Assembly: GCA_027314595.1 (NCBI GenBank)
Contig: DAHVAN010000294.1
Location: forward strand, 1 to 44,590
Reading direction: 5' to 3'
Length of the DNA: 44,590 nucleotides
From: Actinomycetota bacterium
Lineage (GTDB): Bacteria; Actinomycetota; Actinomycetes; Streptosporangiales; Streptosporangiaceae
Positions 8,057-15,486 of the stretch are shown piece by piece. Numbering within the stretch: the stretch's first letter is position 1; the number at the start of each line of letters is the position of its first letter. Under the pieces are notes generated by a model. The model saw nothing but the letters and a program-made list of their open reading frames with translations, did not search any database and was not told the origin of the DNA. A program made the position numbers and the translations under genes.

Positions 8057-9994
8057 TTGTTGCCTTTTATTGCGCCAAGGGCATATCCGCCCAGCTGGGT
8101 CGATCTTCTGCGAGACGCAATGCTGTCGCCGGATCGGCACTGGGTGCCGGCTGAGTCGGTGCGCATCCAGCTGGCGACTAGTGAGCTGCAAGCCTGGCTT
8201 GGTGATCCTCGCCCCTACGACGGGCCGCAGCAGAAGTGGAGCTGGTTGTCCGTCCTTGCCGACTTCCTGCGCAGCGCGGGTCACTTGGGCTCCGAGTTGA
8301 CCGCTGCACTTGGCTCGGATCTGGCGGCTGCGGTTACTTCGGCGGCGAGCCTCAAGGCGGACTTCGACAGCAAGTCCCATGGGCAGATGGAAGCCGCCTT
8401 GACCACCCGCCGGCCGGGCGACCAGGCCGCCATCGACCAGCTGAGTACCCGCTGGGACGCAGTGGATGTCCGGCTTGCCGCCTGGCGCGACCTCATCGAG
8501 GCGTGCCGCGACACGACGGTTCCCTTCGACGTCCTGGCGCACCGCCGTGACCTGTTCTGGCATCTGGCCAGGTCCGGCGACCACGACACCGGCCAGCTAA
8601 GCGACTTCCTCGCCGGCACGCTGGCGAACAACGCGTACTGGGTCGATCTTGCCAGAGTCTGGCTTGGCGACATCACCGACACCAGCACCCCGTTGCGGCG
8701 GCCGGATGAGCCTGCCGGGCTGACCGAGGCAGAGCAACTGGCCTTCTGCGAGCGGCTCGTGACACAGACAGCCACACCAGGCCACTACGTGGTCTGGATC
8801 GCCTACGACCACGCCGGCCCCGGGATTATCCACCGGGAGCTGGGGCCGGTCTCGTTCTGGGGCGCGAAGTGGCTCCGGTCGGTGCTTCCGCAAGGCCAGG
8901 GGCCGAACTGGGATGCGGTGCCCAGCGAACTCAAGGTCGCGGACAGCATGTTCCGCCTGGATGACCTGCCGAAAGACGACCAAGACGTACTGCTGGCCCG
9001 ATTTGACCTCGGCCCAGGCGCATGGACTGATCCCGTGCGCGTCGCCATCGAGCAAATCGAGTCGGTCGTGACGCTTGCCGGCTTCCACGTCGGCGACACC
9101 AAATGGCGGCCGATGGCGGGATACCTCATCGCGATCGACGGCCGGGTCAGGGGCATCGGATCGTTCCACCCCGTCATCAGCCGCGACGAGTTCGTGAACT
9201 ACGACTACCAGCATGCGATGGATACGGAGCTGGCTGACCTCGTCCAGCAGCTGGCGGCGCACCTTCCTGTTACCGACGCGTCGCTCTCGGGAACCATCCA
9301 GGCCGTTCGCTGGTGGCAGCAGGCACGGCGGCAGTCGCCCTTGGCCGCGGTGCTGCTGCACGTTCGAGTGGTGGAACTGCTCGCGCACCAGATCGGCGTG
9401 ACGAAGTGGTACACCTACCTGGACAGCTACTTCCGGTGCGAATGGGTTCGCCACCGCCTGATACACGAGCTGGGTCAGGTTATTGATGACTGCATGCGCA
9501 ACGCTAGTGGCCTGCCGAACGTAGCAGATCAGCAGTGGCTGGACACGCTGCGTCAGGCAACTACGACGCACCACCCGGGCCGGGCATTCCACCGTCATCT
9601 TGGCAAGTGCTTCGACGAGTTGCCGAGGCTTGCCCAGCTGTTCCCGCCGGGCGATGACCTCGGCCGACGCGTTCAGGATGCCGTCAGGCGATACACCCTG
9701 AAAGAGCTGCCAAACTGGCGCAACGAGCTGGAGCAAGACTGGCAGCTCGCGCGTGAGCGCGTTGTGCGTGTGCGGAACACCTTGGCGCACGGCGGGCCGC
9801 TCATGGACGACACCGTGGTGACGGTGCACCGGTTCATCGAGGAACTAGCCCAGTGGTCACTTGAGGTCGCGCTGGAAGGGTTGCTCAGCGGACAGAATGT
9901 CACAACCGCCAATGCCGCGCACCAGCAGGCGTGCGACCAATGGAACACCGACCTCACGTCGGCAACTTCGGTGATTACCGCCTTGACGGGCTAG
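8057..9994 (+). CDS. Large protein with C-terminal HEPN-type motif
   Basis: A 645-residue protein without close relatives that I recognise. Near the C-terminus the helical segment ERVVRVRNTLAHGGP contains R573-N-T-L-A-H578. This fits the R-x4-6-H signature of HEPN domains, which in many toxins and defence proteins form a metal-independent RNase site. The middle (about 230-400) looks alpha/beta; the rest is helical. Proteins with such C-terminal HEPN-like domains often act in phage defence as RNases, but some R-x4-H segments are not catalytic. TTG at 8057 is chosen because AGGA lies 10 bases upstream. The gene sits between a DUF5677-like gene and a nuclease/methyltransferase pair, which supports but does not prove a defence role. 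Confidence 0.6.
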   Translation: MLPFIAPRAYPPSWVDLLRDAMLSPDRHWVPAESVRIQLATSELQAWLGDPRPYDGPQQKWSWLSVLADFLRSAGHLGSELTAALGSDLAAAVTSAASLKADFDSKSHGQMEAALTTRRPGDQAAIDQLSTRWDAVDVRLAAWRDLIEACRDTTVPFDVLAHRRDLFWHLARSGDHDTGQLSDFLAGTLANNAYWVDLARVWLGDITDTSTPLRRPDEPAGLTEAEQLAFCERLVTQTATPGHYVVWIAYDHAGPGIIHRELGPVSFWGAKWLRSVLPQGQGPNWDAVPSELKVADSMFRLDDLPKDDQDVLLARFDLGPGAWTDPVRVAIEQIESVVTLAGFHVGDTKWRPMAGYLIAIDGRVRGIGSFHPVISRDEFVNYDYQHAMDTELADLVQQLAAHLPVTDASLSGTIQAVRWWQQARRQSPLAAVLLHVRVVELLAHQIGVTKWYTYLDSYFRCEWVRHRLIHELGQVIDDCMRNASGLPNVADQQWLDTLRQATTTHHPGRAFHRHLGKCFDELPRLAQLFPPGDDLGRRVQDAVRRYTLKELPNWRNELEQDWQLARERVVRVRNTLAHGGPLMDDTVVTVHRFIEELAQWSLEVALEGLLSGQNVTTANAAHQQACDQWNTDLTSATSVITALTG

Positions 9995-10471
9995 CCATAC
10001 ACCCGGCCGACCTGGCATTAGCCGAAGCCTCCGGCCCAGACGCCTCCCAGCCCTCCAAATGGTGCTGGCAGAGTGCGGTCAGTACTTCGCGCGGACAGCA
10101 GCCGACAGTGCGGCCTACACCCTCACACACGGCGCCGTTGAAGCCGCCGCGCCCGGCTGCTACGTGATGGACCCGGATATCGACGGGAGAGAGCGGGTCC
10201 GCCGGACGATGAACTACCAGCCCGATGCGCTGTGCGAGCGGATGTGGCTGTTCAGAGGACATGCGGGGCGAGTACGAAGCTGAGAAGCTAGAGCAGACCC
10301 GGCAGCGGATCTCAGACTTCGCGCGCAGTGCCCGGTGGGGAAGGCGCAGTGTTCCCCACCGTCTCCTGATAGATGTGAACTCGGCATCCGGGGCAGGCGG
10401 CGCGGGGGTCCGCGTCAGCGCGGCACCGCCATGGGCGCTTCGTTCTGGACTACCCTGAGTGTGCTCATCAG
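9995..10471. other. Intergenic region with a hairpin
   Basis: This stretch of 477 bases separates the HEPN-like gene from the nuclease gene. Several short open frames cross it on both strands, but none has both a ribosome site and protein-like composition. The only clear structure is the perfect 10-bp hairpin at 10333-10361. Confidence 0.5.
10333..10361. other. Perfect 10-bp hairpin upstream of nuclease gene
   Basis: CGGTGGGGAA (10333-10342) and TTCCCCACCG (10352-10361) are exact reverse complements around a 9-base loop. It lies 110-140 bases before the nuclease/methyltransferase pair. It may be a terminator for the gene before it, although there is no T-run, or an operator controlling expression of the nuclease. 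Confidence 0.55.
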
Positions 10472-11341
10472 ATGCTCCGGCAGTGCACCGCCCACAACGC
10501 TAGGATGCCGATCGTGACCCCGGCCAGTTCTTCTACCAGTGCAGATGCCTTCGTGGCGTTCAGTCAGGCTATGCAGCGCGCCGTCTTGATTCAGCGTGTC
10601 AGCGACAAAGACAAGGAGTTCCACTTCCAGAACTGGGTGGACGCGCGCCTTGATGACGCCGGGCTTCAGCACGATCAGCCGGGCCGCAACAGCTACCCTG
10701 ACTTCACACTGGTCCATCACCCAGAAGGCTATGAGGCCAAGGGTCTGAAGTGGCCTGGGCGCGATGCGAGCTACGACAGCAACAGCAGGGTACCGACCGG
10801 CCTGCACAACGGCCGCACGATCTACTACGTGTTCGGTCGTTACCCCAAAGACGACAGGAACAAAGAGTACCCAGTCGTCGACTTGGTGCTGTGCCACGGT
10901 GACTTCCTCAATGCCGACCACACCTACGTTCACAAGAACGATCACGTCAAGGGCTTCGGGTCCTACGGGGACCTGCTCATCCGGGACCGCAAGATGTACG
11001 TCGCCCCGACACCGTTCATCCTCACCAAGGGGACGACCGGCACGGCGACGCTTATCGCCCCGGCAGACGTCGAAGTCGACGGTCGCCTGGACCTGGTCGG
11101 CGAGCTTGTCCGGACCGAAGCCCAGCGGATGGTCATCGGGTACACGTTCGACCTCCAGACGAACAAGCTGACCCCGGAGCTTGCGCCCAACCCCTCGGCC
11201 GGCCGGCAGCACCGGTTCTGTGCCTACCGGCTCAAGGGCATGGGCAGCGGCCCGGTCACCATGGCTAACATTCAGCAGGTCGAGGAGCAGCTTGAGCTGA
11301 CCGATGATGATGGCTCTTGTTCCGGCGATGATGACGAGTGA
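10472..11341 (+). CDS. Putative PD-(D/E)XK restriction endonuclease
   Basis: A 289-residue protein. Residues about 46-90 carry the core of a PD-(D/E)XK nuclease: a helix containing Glu49, then SYPDF with Asp77, then GYEAKG with Glu88 and Lys90 (numbered from ATG 10472). The tail is strongly acidic (DDDGSCSGDDDE). It would cleave DNA at unmodified sites, as the partner of the methyltransferase that follows: the TGA at 11339-11341 overlaps the GTG start at 11338. The true start is uncertain. ATG 10472, ATG 10505 and GTG 10514 are all possible; the conserved part begins after the last of them. The recognition site cannot be read from the sequence. A modification-dependent nuclease is less likely given the paired methyltransferase. 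Confidence 0.65.
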   Translation: MLRQCTAHNARMPIVTPASSSTSADAFVAFSQAMQRAVLIQRVSDKDKEFHFQNWVDARLDDAGLQHDQPGRNSYPDFTLVHHPEGYEAKGLKWPGRDASYDSNSRVPTGLHNGRTIYYVFGRYPKDDRNKEYPVVDLVLCHGDFLNADHTYVHKNDHVKGFGSYGDLLIRDRKMYVAPTPFILTKGTTGTATLIAPADVEVDGRLDLVGELVRTEAQRMVIGYTFDLQTNKLTPELAPNPSAGRQHRFCAYRLKGMGSGPVTMANIQQVEEQLELTDDDGSCSGDDDE

Positions 11342-13515
11342 CGCTCTTCGACATCGCACCCGCCAGTAGCGCCGGGGCAGCTGAGCGCCACTTCACTGCC
11401 GTGCCCGCGGTGACGGCCCTGGAAAGAGATTTCCCCGCCGCGGCGCTGAGCCGGATCGGCGAGCACGAGTCCTGGCGCAAGGAAGTTCACCGCCCGGCCA
11501 CGAGTACCCACAAGTGGTGGGCGAAGCGTCTCGGCAGCGTCTTCCGCGGGATACTGGCCTCCGCCGTCGAGGAAGACCAGGCGGCGGCAATGGAGGCGTA
11601 CAGTTCTCCCAGCCGACTGGCCGGGCTGACCGTGCTCGACCCGTTCGCCGGGTCCGGCACGACAGTCGTCGAGGCCGCGAAGCTGGGCGCGAGGGTTATC
11701 GGGTGGGACATCAACCCGGTGGCCACGCTCGTGCAAAGGCAAGCTGTCCAGCAGTGGGACACGTCAGAGTTGCAGCAGGCGTACAAGCAGGTCGAAGAGG
11801 CTTGCAGGGCAGAGATCGACCGCGTGCACAAGACAGAGAGCGGCGAGACGGCCCTGTACTACTTCTGGGTTGCCCTGGCAACGTGCCTGAACCCAGTCTG
11901 TCAGGCCGATATCCGCCTGTTCTCGACTCACGTCTTCTCGCGGAACGCCTACCCGAATCGCGTCCCAGACGCGCAGATCGTCTGCCCGGAATGCCTTGAC
12001 GTGATGCCCGGCCGCTATGACTTCAAGCACTTGACGTGCAAGAACGGCCATACGGTCAGCCCTGCCGGAGCCGTGACCCGCACTACCGTGAAGTGCGGCA
12101 ACTGCGGGTCGTCGTCGAAGGTGCTAGACGCCCTTGCCACCCGTCGGCCGCGGTATGAGATGTACGCCAAGATGGTCCTCGGCCATAACGGCAAGAAGCG
12201 CTACGAGCCGGTCACGGCTTTTGACAGGTCACTTTACGATGAGTGCTCTCGCCTGCTCCGGCAGCGGGAGCCGGAGATTGTCCTGCCAGAGACGGAACTG
12301 GACGACGGTGAGAACACCCGGCAGGCGATACGGTGGGGATTCAGCCAGTGGCGCCATTTCTTCAATGATCGCCAGCTGTACTCGCTCGGACTGCTCGGGG
12401 ACGCCATCAGGCACCTGTCGGCAGGCGAGGCGGAACGCGAGGCGCTGGCTGCCCTATTTTCCGGCACCCTTGAATTCAACAACATGTTCTGCTCTTTCAA
12501 GGGCGAAGGCACCGGCGCGGTCCGCCACATGTTCAGTCATCATATTCTCAAGCCGGAGCGCACGCCGCTTGAAGCGCACCCGTGGGGAACTCCTGCCTCA
12601 TCCGGGTCGTTCTCCACACTATTCCAGAGCCGTTTGCTTCGCGCCCAGGCGTACAAGCTGGAGCCAAGCGACCAGGTCTTGGTCGACGGCCAAATCGAAC
12701 GGCGTGTCGGACTTTCCCTCCCTACCGAGGCAAGGGTGCTGACCTCATGGCCTTCTGGCGGGCTGAGGCCCGGGGAGGTCTACCTGCGCACGGGGGACTC
12801 GTCGCGCACCGACCTCCCCGACAAGTCCGTCGACCTCATAGTGACCGATCCGCCGTATATGGATAACGTTCACTATTCGGAACTCGCGGATTTCTTTCAC
12901 GCATGGCTTCGGGAGCTACGGCCATTCGCGGATTACCCGCAGCAGCAGGGTACAACCCGCAGCGCCGACGAAGTGCAAAGCGCTGCCCCCGGAGAGTTTG
13001 AAGCGGCTATCACCAAAGTCTGGCACGAATGCGCGCGGGTACTTGCCGATGACGGAATTATGGCATTTACTTTCCACCAGGCCCGCCTATCAGGATGGGT
13101 CGCCTTGATGCGGGCACTCAGCCAGTCTGGTTTCGTCGTCACAGCCGTGCAGCCGGTTCAAGGAGAGATGATCACCAGCGTCACCAAGGGAGGCGCGGAG
13201 CCCTCCAACCTGGATTCAGTAGTGGTCTGCCGGAAGCGGCAAAGCCCGGCCTGCTACTCAGCTGGCGAGCCTGCGCGGGCCGCGCAAGTTGCGGCGCGCA
13301 GACTCGCCGACCTGCGGGATGCAGGAGTAACCGTCGGCGCTGGAGACGTCCGGTCTGTGATCCGAGGCCAGGTTCTTTCCGCTTATACGGCAGATCCAGC
13401 GGGCCGAGATCTGGAAGCGCTATCTTCGATCGCTGACGAACTAGCAGCCGGTGAGATACAACGGTTTTTCCCCAAACCTGAGAAGACAACGCCGTCTGCC
13501 GACGCAGAACGTTAG
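11338..13515 (+). CDS. DNA adenine/cytosine-N4 methyltransferase, DUF1156-like
   Basis: A 725-residue amino-methyltransferase using S-adenosylmethionine. An N-terminal ESWRKEVHRP...HKWWAKRLGS segment (about 44-70) resembles DUF1156-type methyltransferases. The SAM-binding motif DPFAGSGTT is at 101-109, with a long insertion before the catalytic DPPY at 504-507. The order (motif I first, DPPY far downstream) is alpha-like. The insertion has paired cysteines at 216/219, 234 and 253/256 that look like a zinc ribbon and may help recognise the target. GTG at 11338 overlaps the stop of the nuclease gene, giving a compact restriction-modification pair. Both catalytic motifs are intact. N6-adenine versus N4-cytosine specificity cannot be read from DPPY, although DPPY is commoner among adenine enzymes. 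Confidence 0.8.
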   Translation: MTLFDIAPASSAGAAERHFTAVPAVTALERDFPAAALSRIGEHESWRKEVHRPATSTHKWWAKRLGSVFRGILASAVEEDQAAAMEAYSSPSRLAGLTVLDPFAGSGTTVVEAAKLGARVIGWDINPVATLVQRQAVQQWDTSELQQAYKQVEEACRAEIDRVHKTESGETALYYFWVALATCLNPVCQADIRLFSTHVFSRNAYPNRVPDAQIVCPECLDVMPGRYDFKHLTCKNGHTVSPAGAVTRTTVKCGNCGSSSKVLDALATRRPRYEMYAKMVLGHNGKKRYEPVTAFDRSLYDECSRLLRQREPEIVLPETELDDGENTRQAIRWGFSQWRHFFNDRQLYSLGLLGDAIRHLSAGEAEREALAALFSGTLEFNNMFCSFKGEGTGAVRHMFSHHILKPERTPLEAHPWGTPASSGSFSTLFQSRLLRAQAYKLEPSDQVLVDGQIERRVGLSLPTEARVLTSWPSGGLRPGEVYLRTGDSSRTDLPDKSVDLIVTDPPYMDNVHYSELADFFHAWLRELRPFADYPQQQGTTRSADEVQSAAPGEFEAAITKVWHECARVLADDGIMAFTFHQARLSGWVALMRALSQSGFVVTAVQPVQGEMITSVTKGGAEPSNLDSVVVCRKRQSPACYSAGEPARAAQVAARRLADLRDAGVTVGAGDVRSVIRGQVLSAYTADPAGRDLEALSSIADELAAGEIQRFFPKPEKTTPSADAER

Positions 13516-13532
13516 AGGCCACGGAGCACACG

Positions 13533-13608
13533 ATTGGGCACCCAGCAGTGCCCGCGCATGACTTCCTGCTACGGCAGCCCCTGCAAGAGTGGAGTCGAGG
13601 TGCCCAAT
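13533..13608. other. Long-range 10-base inverted repeat between converging genes
   Basis: ATTGGGCACC (13533-13542) and GGTGCCCAAT (13599-13608) are exact reverse complements 56 bases apart, in the 113-base gap between the rightward methyltransferase and the leftward Nudix gene. It may fold into a bidirectional terminator or a small structured RNA. The loop itself contains short self-complementary pieces. Confidence 0.45.
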
Positions 13609-13628
13609 GAGAGCATTGGCTTGCCTGC

Positions 13629-14159
13629 TCACGCCGAATCAGGGAAGAACTCACGATCGTCCCGTGGAAAGCGGAAATGAGGGCCGGGCTGCCGGGCGGC
13701 GAGGGCAAGGAGTTCGCTGGCTAGAAGCCGGGAATCCTCGGAGATGTCCGCTGTCGAGGCGACGTCAGCTGAGCTGAACCAGCGGACCTGATGCTCTGGT
13801 TCTCTGATGGGGCTGGCGGCGGCGGTGGCGACGTAAACATGGTCGGCGTGAACGTGGGACTTATCTGTATGCCGGTCCGGGGCGGCGGGCACTTCGGCGA
13901 CCAGCCAGGGCGCGGGCAGCTGGCGGTGGGGGAACCCGGCCGGGACCGGGGCGGCGGGTCCGGGAACCAGGGTGATCTCCAGGCCGGTCTCCTCCAGGGC
14001 CTCGCGGATGCCGCACTGCGCGGCGGTCTCGTCCGTCTCCACGTGACCGCCTGCCGGGAGCCAGCATTCGAGGCGGGGATGCCACACCAGGGCGGCCAGC
14101 CAGCAGCCCTCGCTGTCTTGGCGGAGGATAAACACGCTCGATGTCGACTCGATGATCAT
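13629..14159 (-). CDS. Nudix hydrolase (end of lanthipeptide operon)
   Basis: A 176-residue Nudix hydrolase, which cleaves a nucleoside diphosphate linked to another group. The Nudix box is complete: GHVETDE, seven residues, then REALEETGLE (about 38-60), matching G-x5-E-x7-R-E-x2-E-E-x-G. ATG at 14159 has GAGGAG 8 bases upstream. It reads in the same direction as the lanthipeptide genes, 64 bases after the second methyltransferase, so it is probably co-transcribed. A direct role in peptide maturation is unknown; house-cleaning or a signalling substrate is equally possible. It is less like the other three Nudix proteins of the window than two of those are to each other. Confidence 0.88.
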   Translation of the reverse strand: MIIESTSSVFILRQDSEGCWLAALVWHPRLECWLPAGGHVETDETAAQCGIREALEETGLEITLVPGPAAPVPAGFPHRQLPAPWLVAEVPAAPDRHTDKSHVHADHVYVATAAASPIREPEHQVRWFSSADVASTADISEDSRLLASELLALAARQPGPHFRFPRDDREFFPDSA

Positions 14160-14223
14160 GCTGTCTCCTCAGCGGGCGGAGCACAAGGCCGGAAAGCTAC
14201 CGTGGCCGGGAGCCTGGCTCAGC

Positions 14224-15486
14224 TCATGTCGCGGCCGGCTGAGCGGCAGGCCAGCGGATGGAGACCACTCCGAATCGCTTGGGCAGCAGGGAAACCGGGC
14301 CAGGCGAGGACACCTCGGGGGTGGCTCCTTCTGGCCAGTAGCCGAAGGCGTCTTGGGTGAGGTCGCGCCCGTGGCGGTTCCAGTCCGCCACGGAGGACAG
14401 CAGGGCGTCAGCTGCCCCTCCGGGGTTGGTGCCGTAGGCGCACGCGCCGAACTCCCAGTTCTCCTCCGGCGTCAGGCGGGCGGTCAGGTAGGAGAGGGAG
14501 CGGTCTCGGATGACCGCGGACGGGTACCTGTTCTTGCCTGGCCGGTCGGGGTCGCCGGGGAGGGCGGCATCGTCGTGCGGGGTGACGTGGCAGAAGTTCC
14601 GCTCGAATCCGGCGAGCCACAGGTAAAGGTCAGCGTGGGAGGTCATCGGCGGCAGGACGATCCCGGACCAGCGGTAGGATGGACCTTGGGAGAACAAGTC
14701 CGCAGGCAGCGCGCTGAGGTCGACTCTGGCGTCTTCGCAGCGGACCAGGACATGGCCGCCACCGGGGAACTCGAAGGCAACCGACTGCTCCATCAGCGAG
14801 CCAGCCCCCTGAAGGGGAACGAACCCGCAGACTTGGGCGGAAACGCCGGACAGGTAGTTCCCGGTGGCCCGGAACGCGATGGACCGGGTCCAGCCGCCGT
14901 GCAGGCGGAGCGGCACCACGATCGTCCCGCCCGCGGCGAGTTGCGATCGCCAGGCCGGTGCCACGTCCCACGCGCCCGCCGTCACGATGACCGCGTCGAA
15001 TGCGCCGGGGCCGTCGACAGGGCACCAGCCGTCCCCGGTGACCACCTCTACTCTGTCCGAGTAGGCTGCGGCGTGCAGTCCCTCAGCGGCACGGGCCGTG
15101 ACGTCGGGGTCGATGTCGATCGAGACCACGCGCCCGCCAGGGCCGGTGATCTCGGCCAGGAGGGCGGCGTTGTAGCCCCCTGACCCGACCTCAAGCACCC
15201 GCATCCCCGGCTCCACGTCGGCCTGACGGATCATCTGGGCCTGCAACCACGGCGCGGACACCGATGACAGGCACGTACCGCTGGCATCGAACTTCGTTCG
15301 CATCACGTCGTCGGCGTACGCGGCCTCCAGCGAACCGCCCGGCGGCGCGAACGCGTGCCGGGGAACCACCCGGAACGCGGTCTCGACGTGCTCACTGGTG
15401 ATCCAGCCGCCTGCCACGAGGGAGTTGGCGAGGGCGTCGCGCAGCTGGCGGGCTGCCGGGTCGTCAACAGCTGTCGTGCTGGTCAT
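14224..15486 (-). CDS. FxLD-system methyltransferase (second copy)
   Basis: A 420-residue SAM-dependent O-methyltransferase related to protein-L-isoaspartate methyltransferase (PCMT), of the type called 'methyltransferase, FxLD system'. The N-terminal half has a helix VPRHAFAPP (about 46-54), the SSVSAPWLQAQM stretch, motif I VLEVGSGGYNA (about 97-107) and VVSIDIDP. The C-terminal half (about 230-420) is specific to this subfamily. Related lanthipeptide enzymes (OlvSA in a class II system) methylate an Asp so that it becomes isoaspartate through an aspartimide; the same reaction is inferred here. ATG at 15486 overlaps the TGA of the elimination-domain gene at 15483-15485. It is only partly alike to the other copy at 22132-23415, so the two may act on different residues. 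Confidence 0.82.
   Translation of the reverse strand: MTSTTAVDDPAARQLRDALANSLVAGGWITSEHVETAFRVVPRHAFAPPGGSLEAAYADDVMRTKFDASGTCLSSVSAPWLQAQMIRQADVEPGMRVLEVGSGGYNAALLAEITGPGGRVVSIDIDPDVTARAAEGLHAAAYSDRVEVVTGDGWCPVDGPGAFDAVIVTAGAWDVAPAWRSQLAAGGTIVVPLRLHGGWTRSIAFRATGNYLSGVSAQVCGFVPLQGAGSLMEQSVAFEFPGGGHVLVRCEDARVDLSALPADLFSQGPSYRWSGIVLPPMTSHADLYLWLAGFERNFCHVTPHDDAALPGDPDRPGKNRYPSAVIRDRSLSYLTARLTPEENWEFGACAYGTNPGGAADALLSSVADWNRHGRDLTQDAFGYWPEGATPEVSSPGPVSLLPKRFGVVSIRWPAAQPAAT

Noticed and set aside
9995-10471. Small frames such as 10059-10283 as genes
   Set aside because: They overlap each other on both strands, lack ribosome sites and have no recognisable features.
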